Origin: Hymenobacter terrenus
GTDB taxonomy: Bacteria > Bacteroidota > Bacteroidia > Cytophagales > Hymenobacteraceae
Direction: 5' to 3'
Length of the DNA stretch: 64,000 nt
NCBI RefSeq assembly: GCF_000972495.1
Contig: NZ_LATM01000001.1
Location: 1 to 64,000 of the forward strand
In this document: piece after piece, positions 24,950 through 33,339 of the stretch
How positions within the stretch are numbered: position 1 is the first letter of the stretch
Layout of the letters: each line of letters starts with the position of its first letter
The notes under the pieces: model-generated
Told to the model about the DNA's origin: nothing
The model's database searches: none
Seen by the model: only the letters and a program-made list of their open reading frames with translations
Position numbers and translations under genes: made by a program

Positions 24950-25289
24950 CATCCGAATGCCCTCTTTTCGATAAACTACTAGCAGCAGCCTGCCAACAAG
25001 CGCCTGCAAGCTACTGCTGCACCTGGCGAGTTCAAGAAACTCGTCTACGAATCAACGTTTACGAAACGTCCGCTGGGGATGAGTTTCGTAGACTCGGTGG
25101 CCTCCAACAAACGGTCGTTTTCTGGAGGGTTGTTGCGGGTGCCCAAACGGCCTGGAAACGCCGGTTTTCTGAGCCGTTTTTTGATACCGTTTATTGGAGG
25201 GGTGGAGAAGCAATTTTTCTAAGTATCTAACTCGACGTGCCCATTCACTAATAAGGAACGAGATTCTAGTACGCTCTTATCTTTGGCCT
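24950..25289. other. Intergenic stretch with a solo end of the 190-bp element
   Basis: At 25111-25131, ACGGTCGTTTTCTGGAGGGT matches the outer end of the element at 17621-17810. No second end or gene is seen. Confidence 0.45.
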
Positions 25290-25523
25290 ATGCCCAAGGA
25301 ACTTTGTAAATGCGGTCAGGTCCTCTACTTGGGGGAAATTCCTAATCCGGTAGAGTGGCAGATTATTTCGGATGTTGAATTTGACCGCTACACGGGGCAG
25401 ATAGACGCCGAAATGCTTTATGCTGACACGAAGCCGATGCTGGTGTGCCCGCATTGTCATCGGCTACTGGTGTACTGGCAAGGCTTTAGCAATGGGTATA
25501 CTGCCTATCGACAAGAGGAGTAG
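25290..25523 (+). CDS. Small zinc-ribbon-like protein, 77 aa
   Basis: From ATG 25290 it begins MPKELCKCGQVLYLGEIPNP and later has PMLVCPHCHRLLVYW. One Cys-x-Cys and one Cys-x-x-Cys pair could bind zinc. No family is recognised. The stop is about 60 bp before the serine recombinase start, so joint transcription is possible. Confidence 0.55.
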   Translation: MPKELCKCGQVLYLGEIPNPVEWQIISDVEFDRYTGQIDAEMLYADTKPMLVCPHCHRLLVYWQGFSNGYTAYRQEE

Positions 25524-25585
25524 CACGGACTTACTGCGGTACACCCAACCAGTGAGATGCGCCACAAGGAGAAGTAACTTTGGGC

Positions 25586-26170
25586 ATGCGAGTCGCTATC
25601 TACGCCCGCGTGTCGACCCGGGACAAGGGCCAAGACCCGGCAAACCAACTGCACCAGCTGCGGGCCTTTGCCGAGCAGCACGGCACGATCTATCAAGTAT
25701 TCACTGAGGAAGTATCCGGCGGTAAGTCCGACCGCAGCCAGTTTAAGCAGCTGCTCCTCGAAGCTTATCAGAAGAAGTTTGACTTGGTCGTGTTCTGGCG
25801 GCTGGACCGCTTCAGTCGGGAAGGCGCCCTGCCCACGCTCAAGTACCTGAAGGAGCTGCGCGACCACGGCGTGAATTACAAATCCTTCACCGAGCCCTAC
25901 CTCGATAGTCTAGGGTCCTTCGGTGACGTGATTGTCTCGATGTTGGCCACTATCGCCGCGCAGGACCTCATCAAGATCTCGGAGAACACCAAGGCTTCGC
26001 TGGCCAAGAAGAAGGCGGCCGGCATCCAACTCGGGGCCCCGACGAAAAGCTTGGCGGTCGTAGAGCAGGCGCGGACTCTAAAAGAGGCGGGCAAGTCCAA
26101 CGGCTACATTGCCCGGAGCTTGGGCATCTCTCCCAGCACCGTGGCTAAATACGTCGCACCCGGGGCCTGA
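25586..26170 (+). CDS. Serine recombinase (resolvase, TnpR-like)
   Basis: The ATG at 25586 starts MRVAIYARVSTRDKGQDPAN, with nucleophile Ser in RVST. FDLVVFWRLDRFSREG carries the conserved Arg-Leu-Asp-Arg. FGDVIVSMLATIAAQDLIKI leads into the long E-helix. The C-terminal helix-turn-helix is GKSNGYIARSLGISPSTVAK. Length (194 aa) is usual for Tn3-type resolvases. It lies inside the side bounded by the Tn3-type end at 24326, consistent with a tnpR of a degraded transposon. The truncated copy at 17034 is a relative. Confidence 0.9.
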   Translation: MRVAIYARVSTRDKGQDPANQLHQLRAFAEQHGTIYQVFTEEVSGGKSDRSQFKQLLLEAYQKKFDLVVFWRLDRFSREGALPTLKYLKELRDHGVNYKSFTEPYLDSLGSFGDVIVSMLATIAAQDLIKISENTKASLAKKKAAGIQLGAPTKSLAVVEQARTLKEAGKSNGYIARSLGISPSTVAKYVAPGA

Positions 26171-26304
26171 TTTGCCGCCTCTTTTGCCTCCTTTTTTATG
26201 AAAAGTGCGAAATTAGGCTGGAAATGAAATATTGATGCTTCTCAGCCAGAAGCTTGTTGAGTTCTGCCCTTCGGGCAGCGGTGTTGTATGTAGAGTTAAA
26301 ATAC

Positions 26305-26838
26305 CTATTCATCATCTCGTCTGACGATGCCCTTGGCCCGGTCTTCGGCCTCTTGTTCGGCTACCAAATCACTCAAATCAACGTCAACAGGATTGCCTTG
26401 GTATTCCACTGCCGTGCGCATCATTCCGGCCGGATAGCCGCGCAGCGTGAAGAAGCGAAACAGACGCTCCGGCACGAACTCTACGTCTGCTGGTCCAGCA
26501 CCTTCTATCACGTACTCGCCCCAATTGGCGTCGTTCTTCTCATCCATCGAAAATTCCCAACTGCCGCCAAAATTCTTCCGCACCAATTCCCCCAAATAAA
26601 ACCAGCAATCTTGGCGTTCCCGTATTGCGGCCTCGGACTTACCTTCAAAGGTAACCCGTTCCTCACGGGCATAGCGCTCCAACTCAGCCACGCTGTCTAG
26701 GCTATGCTCTTTGTTGAGTTGATAGCCTTTCACATTAGCGCGGCGCAGAAACGCGGGCTGGGCATCGATGCGGTTCATTGTCCACATCAACAACTTGTCT
26801 TCTTCCTCTTCGCGGTTGTATTGTTCTAGCTGTGCCAT
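26305..26838 (-). CDS. Probable immunity protein, second copy (paralogue of 27022-27546)
   Basis: A 177-residue acidic cytosolic protein beginning MAQLEQYNREEEEDKLLMWT. It shares with the gene at 27022 the segments GYQLN..H.LDS, CWFYLGELVRKNFGGSWEF, NDANWGEYVIEG and EFVPERLFRFFTLRGY. I know no named family. Following directly after an orphan toxin tail (13 bp), it is inferred to neutralise that tail or to have been kept after toxin exchange. There is no signal peptide. Confidence 0.7.
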   Translation of the reverse strand: MAQLEQYNREEEEDKLLMWTMNRIDAQPAFLRRANVKGYQLNKEHSLDSVAELERYAREERVTFEGKSEAAIRERQDCWFYLGELVRKNFGGSWEFSMDEKNDANWGEYVIEGAGPADVEFVPERLFRFFTLRGYPAGMMRTAVEYQGNPVDVDLSDLVAEQEAEDRAKGIVRRDDE

Positions 26839-26850
26839 AGCAGTAAAAAA

Positions 26851-27021
26851 TTAAGGAATTTGAGGACCAATTTTGTGCGTAACGCCGATTGTGTCCAGCG
26901 CTTTTAGGTGCGGCTTAGAACCTCCTGTCTCCAAAATATATTCGACTTGATAACCCAGGCGCACCAAGGCCGCGTCTTTTGGAATGTCTTTTCCCGCTAC
27001 GTGCTCAGTAAATAAAATAGG
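26851..27021 (-). pseudogene. Orphan C-terminal toxin tail, 56 codons
   Basis: Directly after the stop of the immunity gene at 27022 and in the same frame, the sequence reads DIPKDAALVRLGYQVEYILE, then TGGSKPHLKALDTIG and HKIGPQIP before a stop. This aligns with the last residues of the TssD-toxin (VEYILEKGASKQFLAALSK, YKIGPQIP). It has no start codon of its own. Such displaced toxin tails with their own immunity genes are known from polymorphic toxin loci, where recombination can swap the tip. Confidence 0.75.
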
Positions 27022-27546
27022 TTACTCGGGCAGCCCTCCCGTCAGGCGGTCTTCTTCCTCTTGTTCTTTGGCTAATTCGCTCAAGTCCACAGGTTCCGGC
27101 TTGACTTGGTTAAATATTCCTTTCCTGAACATCCCCGGTTTGTAACCGCGCAGGATGAAGGCTCTAAACAACCGTTCCGGCACGAATTCAAGGCCCTGAA
27201 CGGGTGAATGACCGACAATGACGTACTCCCCCCAATTGCCGTCATTTTCTTGATCCATTGAGAACTCCCAACTTCCCCCAAAATTTCGGCGCATCACTTC
27301 GCCCAGATAGTACCAGCAGTTATACCTTACAAGCAAGGCCGCGTCCGATGCACCATCTAACGATATCTTTTTCTCTCGGATATACCTTTCCAAGTCTTCC
27401 AAACTGTCCAAGGTGTGGGCCTCGTTCAATTGGTAGCCTTGCGTGTTGGCGTGACGGAGAAAGGGGAAGAAAGCATCCTTCATGTAAAGGATGAATTGAC
27501 CTAATCTCTCCTCTTCTTCTTCCAAGTTATACTGTTTGAGAGCCAT
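27022..27546 (-). CDS. Probable immunity protein for the TssD-linked toxin
   Basis: A 174-residue acidic protein starting MALKQYNLEEEEERLGQFIL. It contains CWYYLGEVMRRNFGGSWEF, NDGNWGEYVIVG and EFVPERLFRAFILRGYKPG. Its ATG lies 18 bp after the stop of the toxin gene, the usual order for toxin then immunity. It has no signal peptide, consistent with blocking a toxin acting in the cytosol. Homology to 26305-26838 along most of its length shows duplication and divergence. The immunity role is inferred from position. Confidence 0.7.
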   Translation of the reverse strand: MALKQYNLEEEEERLGQFILYMKDAFFPFLRHANTQGYQLNEAHTLDSLEDLERYIREKKISLDGASDAALLVRYNCWYYLGEVMRRNFGGSWEFSMDQENDGNWGEYVIVGHSPVQGLEFVPERLFRAFILRGYKPGMFRKGIFNQVKPEPVDLSELAKEQEEEDRLTGGLPE

Positions 27547-27564
27547 CTTCTATTAGTAATTAAG

Positions 27565-28521
27565 CTAGGGGATTTGAGGGCCTATTTTGTATGTTCCACC
27601 GATTTTTGATAGTGCTGCTAAAAACTGTTTGCTAGCGCCCTTCTCTAAAATGTACTCGACTGCAAAACCTTCGTCAATCAACCAGCCGTCCCGCTTCAAA
27701 TCAGTAACATTTCCTTTTCGCAACGCAATAGGCCCGGTTTTGAGTTGCCCACAGTACAAGTCTTTGTGCACGTACATGTCAATTTGCCGATAGGTGTAAG
27801 CCGTTTTAAAGACCCTGCTTTCCGCCTCCATTACCTGTCGGTACTCCCGTTCCCGGCCTAGCCCAAAAATGTTATTGTTTCTGCTGGCCTCGTAATTATT
27901 TTCCCAGCGCGTTTTGTTCCACATTTTGGGGTTCCCTGCTTTATCACGCTGGTATTCCGCCCAACGGGCCTCTTTGTGCTCATCGGTGTAGGCTGGCAAG
28001 TCTTTATCTCCATCCCAATCGGCAGGCGGTATATTGTCCGGAAAGGGCAGCCGGGGCAACAATTCGTAGGCACCTGGTACCGCAACCGGGGCCGGCTGGC
28101 CATGTTCCCGAGCCAGTGGCGGTATAAACGCCGCGGGTGGCCCACCAGCGGCTATTTTAAAGCCATTAGGTGCACTCAGGGTAATGTAAGCCGTGTAGTT
28201 TCCCTCGCCGCCGTTGGTGCCGTCGTCAAAGCCTTCATTGTAGCCCACACAATGCGCCGTAGGGATATGCAAGGTCTCTACGATGCTACCCCCCGCGCTA
28301 TCTCTAAACAGGATATTTACTTCATGTGACTGGCTCGCTTGCTGGCACCAACCTTCCCAAAAATTGTCGTTGGGCACGGGCAGCGCACCGTTTACGTGCC
28401 CGAACCTCACTTGTTCATTAGGGCGGCCCCGCTGGTGGGTACTTTGGTGGGTGCTGTAGTCGCACGTATCCAGCACGTAAATACGCCCATCAACGTGCAG
28501 CTCAACGTAAATTGCTCCCAT
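27565..28521 (-). CDS. TssD/Hcp-like tube protein fused to a C-terminal toxin domain
   Basis: Residues 1 to about 125 fit the Bacteroidota type VI secretion tube protein TssD: MGAIYVELHVDGRIYVLDTC, YSTHQSTHQRGRPNEQVRFG and YTAYITLSAPNGFKI. A Pro/Ala-rich linker follows (about 130-175). The last 140 residues form a separate domain with KMWNKTRWENNYEASRNN, TYRQIDMYVHKDLYCGQLKT and EGFAVEYILEKGASKQF. The ID.....LYCGQLK pattern could be a restriction-endonuclease-fold active site (Asp, then Gln-x-Lys), which would make it a nuclease; this is a guess. The usual TssD is about 130 aa, so this is an effector-loaded form. Two immunity-like genes follow. No other secretion-machine gene is present here. 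Confidence 0.75.
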   Translation of the reverse strand: MGAIYVELHVDGRIYVLDTCDYSTHQSTHQRGRPNEQVRFGHVNGALPVPNDNFWEGWCQQASQSHEVNILFRDSAGGSIVETLHIPTAHCVGYNEGFDDGTNGGEGNYTAYITLSAPNGFKIAAGGPPAAFIPPLAREHGQPAPVAVPGAYELLPRLPFPDNIPPADWDGDKDLPAYTDEHKEARWAEYQRDKAGNPKMWNKTRWENNYEASRNNNIFGLGREREYRQVMEAESRVFKTAYTYRQIDMYVHKDLYCGQLKTGPIALRKGNVTDLKRDGWLIDEGFAVEYILEKGASKQFLAALSKIGGTYKIGPQIP

Positions 28522-28673
28522 AGGGTAGATAGATGAAAAGCAGCCGCACCCACCTTATTGGCTGGTTTTATTGCAGGAGGGCACCAACGGACGTAAGCAG
28601 TAGCTTCACAAAGCTACTCTAGAGAAATAGTAAGATAGGGGTGGGCCAGCAAAGCTATTCAGCCCCAAAACGA

Positions 28674-28710
28674 AAAAGGCCCTGCAAGTCAATGACTTAC
28701 AGGGCCTTTT
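28674..28710 (-). terminator. Hairpin terminator after tRNA-Asp
   Basis: AAAAGGCCCTG and CAGGGCCTTTT form the stem, with A and T runs on both sides. It lies 10 bp beyond the tRNA 3' end. Confidence 0.8.
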
Positions 28711-28719
28711 CTTGCAAAC

Positions 28720-28796
28720 TGGCGGTCTGGACGGGACTCGAACCCGCGACCTCCGCCGTGACAGGGCGGCATTCTAACCAACTGAACTACCAAACC
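28720..28796 (-). tRNA. tRNA-Asp (GTC), CCA encoded
   Basis: On the minus strand the 5' arm GGTTTGG pairs with CCAGACC. The anticodon loop CTGTCAC holds GTC, between GCCGCC and GGCGG. The T loop reads GGGTTCGAGTCCC. The discriminator is G and the terminal CCA is encoded. It marks the border between the mobile-element-rich left part and the core region; tRNA genes are frequent integration sites, but no attachment duplication was seen. Confidence 0.95.
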
Positions 28797-28973
28797 GTTT
28801 GCCGAGTGGAAAAACCGTGTGTTTTTCCGTTTTGGTGTTGCAAAGGTAGCAGAAGAAAAAAGCTTCTCACAAGCCAGGCGCTAATATTTTTCCTGAAAAC
28901 ACCCTCGTGAGAGGCTTGTGGGTTGTTTTTCAGGCTGATTAATTTTAGGGCTGCACCGCAACGGTGGATGTTT

Positions 28974-28981
28974 TACCTTTG
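28974..28981 (+). promoter_or_regulatory. Bacteroidota-type -7 box (TACCTTTG) upstream of accA
   Basis: TACCTTTG fits the TAnnTTTG -7 element of Bacteroidota sigma-A promoters. It is 115 bp before the accA start. The -33 element is not clear. Confidence 0.4.
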
Positions 28982-29095
28982 CCACCCGCTTCCCAAGCGG
29001 TATTTGGTGGCTTACGGCGGTGGGTTCTCATCCCGATGATGTCGTAAGCACCGTTATTTTCGCCTTCTCACTCCACGCAACCCCCTCCGTAGCCC

Positions 29096-30043
29096 ATGCT
29101 CCTCGATTTTGAACAACCCATTGCCGCCCTCGAAGGCAAGCTCCTCGAAATGCAAAAGCTAGCCGACGAGAGCGACGTTGACGTGAGTGAGGCGGTGGCC
29201 GCGCTACAAGCCAAAATCAAGGTCCTCAAAAAAGAAACCTACGCCAACCTTACCCGCTGGCAGCGCGTGCAGCTCTCGCGCCACCCCGACCGCCCCTACA
29301 CCCTGGACTATATCGAGGGCATGGCCAACAAATTTGTGGAGCTGCACGGCGACCGCACCGTAGGCGACGACAAGGCCATGGTGGGCGGATTCGGCGAGAT
29401 TGACGGCCAAACCGTCATGTTTATTGGCCAGCAAAAGGGCCACAACACCAAGCAGCGGCAGTTTCGCAACTTCGGCATGCCCAATCCCGAGGGCTACCGC
29501 AAGGCGCTACGCCTGATGAAGCTGGCCGAGAAATTCAATGTGCCCGTTGTGACGCTGATTGACACGCCCGGCGCCTTTCCGGGCCTGGAGGCAGAGGAGC
29601 GGGGGCAGGGCGAGGCCATTGCCCGTAACCTCAAGGAGATGTTCATGCTGAAGGTGCCGGTTATCTGCGTCATCATTGGCGAGGGTGCGAGCGGCGGGGC
29701 CCTGGGTATTGCCATCGGCGACCGGGTGCTGATGCTGGAAAACACCTGGTATTCGGTTATTTCGCCAGAGTCGTGCAGCAGCATTCTGTGGCGCTCGTGG
29801 GATTATAAGGAGCAGGCTGCCGAAGCCCTGAGGCTCACGGCCGCTGACATGCAGAAAGCCGGCCTCGTTGATGGCATTGTGAAGGAACCGCTCGGCGGCG
29901 CCCACACCGCGCCCGCGCAAATGATTGAAACGCTGAAGAACACGCTGCTGAAGATGCTGAAGGAACTAGCCACTATTCCGGCTGAGGACCGGATTTCGCA
30001 ACGTATTGATAAGTTCTCAGCCATGGGTGTGGTGGTCGAGTAA
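29096..30043 (+). CDS. accA: Acetyl-CoA carboxylase carboxyltransferase subunit alpha
   Basis: The 315-residue protein forms with AccD the enzyme that transfers the carboxyl group from carboxybiotin to acetyl-CoA, giving malonyl-CoA for fatty acid synthesis. Diagnostic stretches are [55 protein letters not shown] and [15 protein letters not shown], which build the crotonase-fold oxyanion hole and CoA site. Length and both ends match the family. It stands alone on the plus strand, with the tRNA divergent on its left. accD is not in the window. Confidence 0.97.
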   Translation: MLLDFEQPIAALEGKLLEMQKLADESDVDVSEAVAALQAKIKVLKKETYANLTRWQRVQLSRHPDRPYTLDYIEGMANKFVELHGDRTVGDDKAMVGGFGEIDGQTVMFIGQQKGHNTKQRQFRNFGMPNPEGYRKALRLMKLAEKFNVPVVTLIDTPGAFPGLEAEERGQGEAIARNLKEMFMLKVPVICVIIGEGASGGALGIAIGDRVLMLENTWYSVISPESCSSILWRSWDYKEQAAEALRLTAADMQKAGLVDGIVKEPLGGAHTAPAQMIETLKNTLLKMLKELATIPAEDRISQRIDKFSAMGVVVE

Positions 30044-30051
30044 AGTAGCGC

Positions 30052-30139
30052 CGCAGCTTTTGCTGCATGTCGCGTTAGGGTTGCCATTTCGTAGTGTGGC
30101 ACGCAGCCTTTGCTGCGTGTTGCGTTGGGTTGCCATTTC
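30052..30139 (+). repeat. Two imperfect direct repeats of about 38 bp
   Basis: Each unit has CGCAGC, then TTTGCTGC, GCGTT and GGGTTGCCATTTC. They lie between accA and the next gene, and a third partial inverted copy (GCAGCAAACGCTACGCG) follows. They look like a REP-type family. Confidence 0.6.
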
Positions 30140-30187
30140 AATATTATTCACCGACTCGCGCAGCAAACGCTACGCGCCACAGGTTCT

Positions 30188-31036
30188 ATGAAAATCCATA
30201 CCCTCGATACCGGTTTGTTTAAGCTTGATGGCGGCGCCATGTTTGGCGTGGTGCCCAAGAGCATGTGGCAAAAGCTGAATCCGCCCGATGCCAACAACAT
30301 GTGTACCTGGGCCATGCGTTGCCTGCTGATTGAAGACGGCGGCCGGCTGCTGCTCATCGACAACGGCATTGGGGAGAAGCAGGACGAAAAGTTTCGCGGG
30401 CACTTTTACCTGCACGGCGACGACACGCTGGAAAAATCCCTGCGCCGGCTGGGTTTCAGCAGCACCGATATTACCGACGTTTTTCTGACGCACCTGCATT
30501 TCGACCACTGTGGCGGCTCGGTGCAGCGCGGGCCCGAGGGGGCTTTGCAGCTGGCTTTTCCGAACGCGACGTACTGGAGCAACGAGGCGCACTGGGACTG
30601 GGCCGTAACGCCCAATCCGCGCGAAAAGGCCAGCTTCCTGAAGGAGAACATCCTGCCGATTCAGGAAAGCGGCCATTTGAAGTTTGTGGATCTGCACGCC
30701 GGTGCGCCCGCCGCGCTGCCCCAGTTCCGCGAAATTATTCTGGCCGATGGGCACACCGAGAAGATGATGGTGCCCGTGATGGACTATAAAGGCCGAACGC
30801 TGGCCTTTATGGCCGATTTGCTGCCCAGCACCGGCCACATTCCGCTGCCTTACGTGATGAGCTACGACATGCGCCCGCTCATCACCCTAACCGAAAAGGA
30901 AGCTGTGCTGCGCCGCGCTGCCGACGAAAATTGGGTCTTGCTGCTCGAACACGACCCTACCAACGAAGCCTGCACCGTGCAGCACACCGATAAAGGCGTG
31001 CGCCTGGCCGAAACCCTGCGACTGGCAGATTTATAG
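30188..31036 (+). CDS. MBL-fold metallo-hydrolase
   Basis: From ATG 30188 (282 aa) the protein has the metallo-beta-lactamase metal motif FLTHLHFDHCGG (HxHxDH). Further ligands are likely in DGHTEKMMVP and near LAFMADLLPSTGHIPLP, and LLLIDNGIGEKQD comes before the motif. The opening KIHTLDTGLFKLDGGAMFG is typical of Bacteroidota members annotated as MBL-fold hydrolases. The substrate cannot be inferred. A longer frame upstream runs through the repeats and is not credible. Confidence 0.9.
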   Translation: MKIHTLDTGLFKLDGGAMFGVVPKSMWQKLNPPDANNMCTWAMRCLLIEDGGRLLLIDNGIGEKQDEKFRGHFYLHGDDTLEKSLRRLGFSSTDITDVFLTHLHFDHCGGSVQRGPEGALQLAFPNATYWSNEAHWDWAVTPNPREKASFLKENILPIQESGHLKFVDLHAGAPAALPQFREIILADGHTEKMMVPVMDYKGRTLAFMADLLPSTGHIPLPYVMSYDMRPLITLTEKEAVLRRAADENWVLLLEHDPTNEACTVQHTDKGVRLAETLRLADL

Positions 31037-31144
31037 GCTGGTGGTTGGTTGTTAGGCGCTGGTTTTGCGTAACGCCCAGGAACGACGGGGCCCGCCAAGG
31101 CGGCGCCAACTGGAAATAGCTATTATTCAACAAAGAACAACGAA

Positions 31145-31915
31145 ATGGCCCAGCTGGGGTTAGCTTTATCCGGGGGAGGGGCGCGGGGAATTGCGCATTT
31201 GGGTGTGCTCACGGCCCTGGAGGAGCTGCAGCTGCCAGTGGTGCGAATGGCGGGCGTGAGTTCGGGGGCCATTGCGAGCGTGTTTTACGCGGCCGGTTTT
31301 CCGCCCCGCGAAATTCTACGGCTGCTGCTGACTACCAATGTATTTCGCCTGACCCGGCCCGCATTCAGCCGCTTTGGCCTGCTGCACCTCGATGCCGTGG
31401 AGCAGCTGCTGGCCCGGCATTTGGGAGTGGGGCTGAAGTTTGAAGACTTGCGCTTGCCAGTCACCCTTGTGGCCACCGACCTGATAGCGGGGGAGTCGGT
31501 TTACTTCGATTCGGGGCTGCTGCTGCCGCCGCTGCTGGCTTCGTCGGCTGTGCCCATCGTGTACCGGCCGGTGGAGTTTCAGGGCCGACAATTGGTGGAT
31601 GGCGGCCTGCTCAATAACCTGCCCGTGGAGCCGCTGCTGGGCCACAACAACTTGCGGGTGGTGGGCGTGCACTGCAACCCCGTCAACCACGAGGCCCGGA
31701 TTCCCAATTTCCGGCGCCTCATCGAGCGCACGCTGCACCTGGCAATCAATGCCAACACGGCGGCCCGCAAATCACAGTGCCAGTTGCTGCTGGAGCCTCC
31801 CGAACTGCGCCACTACCGGCCGTTGAGCTACAAGCGGGGGCCGGAGCTCTTCGATATCGGCTACCGATACACCCTGAGCCAGGCCACTGCCCTGCGCGCC
31901 CTGATTGACGATTAG
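31145..31915 (+). CDS. Patatin-like phospholipase (RssA-like)
   Basis: A 256-residue lipid acyl hydrolase. The oxyanion motif is LALSGGGARGIAHLG, the nucleophile elbow is AGVSSGAIA (GxSxG), and the dyad Asp is in LVDGGLLNNLP. These are in the right order for a complete patatin domain, and no signal peptide is seen, so it probably acts in the cytosol or at the inner membrane. It precedes an acyltransferase on the same strand by 105 bp, which suggests a lipid-remodelling theme. Confidence 0.93.
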   Translation: MAQLGLALSGGGARGIAHLGVLTALEELQLPVVRMAGVSSGAIASVFYAAGFPPREILRLLLTTNVFRLTRPAFSRFGLLHLDAVEQLLARHLGVGLKFEDLRLPVTLVATDLIAGESVYFDSGLLLPPLLASSAVPIVYRPVEFQGRQLVDGGLLNNLPVEPLLGHNNLRVVGVHCNPVNHEARIPNFRRLIERTLHLAINANTAARKSQCQLLLEPPELRHYRPLSYKRGPELFDIGYRYTLSQATALRALIDD

Positions 31916-32019
31916 TGTTGCTCCCAAGCCGCAAACGGCCATCTTTGCAAATCGCTACGGTCCAGCCCCGCGCCGGCTCGTTCAAAAAATCAATCCTTCA
32001 GTAACTAGTACTTTCTTCA

Positions 32020-32592
32020 ATGCCGGCCCGCAAAACCTCTACTTTCTGGTACTACATGGCCAAATTCGTGTTCTGGGTAGCCGGCTGGCACCTGGGCGGA
32101 ATTGCCAACCCGGAAATCAAGAAAAGCATGATGATTGCGGCCCCCCATACCAGCAACTGGGACCTCATTATCGCCCGGGCCGCCTTCTATCTGATGGATG
32201 TGGACGTGCGCTTCACCGTGAAAAAGGAGTGGACCGAGCACTGGGCGCTCGGGTGGCTGGTGCGAGCCATCGGTGGCATGCCCGTCGACCGCAGCAAGAA
32301 CAATAGCCTGGTGGATGGCATGGTGAAGCTTTTCAATGAGCACGACGAGCTGGTCATTCTCATCACGCCCGAGGGAACCCGCGCCTACCAGCCGCGCTGG
32401 CGCAAGGGCTACTACTTTGCCGCGCTAAACGCGCACGTACCCATTCGGTTGGGCTATCTGGACTACCGGCTGAAAGAAGCCGGCATCGCCGAGGCCGTGT
32501 ACCCGACCGGCGATTACGAAGCCGACGAAGCCCGAATTAAAGCCTTTTACCGTACCATAGCCGGCCGTTTTCCCGACCAGGGCGTGCGGTAG
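32020..32592 (+). CDS. PlsC-type 1-acyl-glycerol-3-phosphate acyltransferase
   Basis: The 190-residue protein carries the acyltransferase motifs APHTSNWDLIIA (a HxxxxD motif with Ser-Asn) and LITPEGTRAYQPRWRKGYYF (PEGTR). The region GMPVDRSKNN provides the third block. It would acylate lysophosphatidate or a related lysolipid at the membrane. Length is at the short end of the family. Start ATG 32020 is clear. The next gene begins 36 bp after its stop. Confidence 0.88.
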   Translation: MPARKTSTFWYYMAKFVFWVAGWHLGGIANPEIKKSMMIAAPHTSNWDLIIARAAFYLMDVDVRFTVKKEWTEHWALGWLVRAIGGMPVDRSKNNSLVDGMVKLFNEHDELVILITPEGTRAYQPRWRKGYYFAALNAHVPIRLGYLDYRLKEAGIAEAVYPTGDYEADEARIKAFYRTIAGRFPDQGVR

Positions 32593-32628
32593 CGCGCAGA
32601 GTTGGGCGCGGAGCCTTACCTTCCGGCT

Positions 32629-33195
32629 ATGGAAAAAATCCACACGCTGCTTTGGATACTTTTCGGCATCGGAGTCTTCGTCTTCCGCATGGTGAAGAAG
32701 ATGCAGGAAACCAGCGCCCGGGAAAGCCGGGAGCGGCCCCCGCGCCCCGGTGGGGCCGTGCCCAGCCTGCCCACGGCTACCTTTCAGGAAATGCTCCGGC
32801 AAATGCAGGCCCGCAATACCGCGGAGCCAAACAACGTCCCCGCTCCGACCAATACTCCCGCCACACCCCAGGCTCCGCCCAAACGCACCCCGGGTGGCCA
32901 CCCCATGCCGCGCGAAGTAGCCCGCCCCGCCCGCTCACAGGAGCGAACCGACGTGCGGCAGACCTCTTTAGAAGCGCCCGCCACCGCCCGGCCCCACAAC
33001 GCGCCCGCACCGCCCGCCCGCCGGTCGTCGAGCCTGCCGCGGGCCTCAGTTGAAGCCCCAATGCCAAGTCGCTTGCCCGCCACCACTGCGGGTGCACCCG
33101 CATCCGTAAGTGAAACTGTGCGCCAGCTGCTTCGCCAGCCCGAAAGCGTACGGGCGGCCTTTGTACTCAGCGAGATATTCCAGCGTAAATACTAG
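32629..33195 (+). CDS. Hypothetical single-span membrane protein, Pro/Ala-rich
   Basis: From ATG 32629 (188 aa) an N-terminal membrane segment (IHTLLWILFGIGVFVFRMV) is followed by a long disordered Pro/Arg/Ala-rich region. A short conserved-looking end reads ETVRQLLRQPESVRAAFVLS, then EIFQRKY. Similar tail motifs occur in Bacteroidota proteins of unknown role. It is probably co-transcribed with the acyltransferase before it. Confidence 0.75.
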   Translation: MEKIHTLLWILFGIGVFVFRMVKKMQETSARESRERPPRPGGAVPSLPTATFQEMLRQMQARNTAEPNNVPAPTNTPATPQAPPKRTPGGHPMPREVARPARSQERTDVRQTSLEAPATARPHNAPAPPARRSSSLPRASVEAPMPSRLPATTAGAPASVSETVRQLLRQPESVRAAFVLSEIFQRKY

Positions 33196-33339
33196 CGCGG
33201 ATATTCGTATAGTATACAAGGTGTTAGGAGCTTGTCTTCTTGGGAGAGGTGCCCGCCCCGTCGGGGTACGTGAGGTTAAACCAATCGCGCCATCTATAGC
33301 GGAACGGCCTAGCACCACCCCATGTCCGTCCTGCACAAG

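Noticed and set aside
28720..28796. tRNA-Asp as integration site of an island
   Set aside because: No direct repeat of the tRNA 3' end was found to the left and no tyrosine integrase is in the window.
28641..28910. An 89-codon frame over tRNA-Asp
   Set aside because: It runs through the antisense of the tRNA and its terminator.
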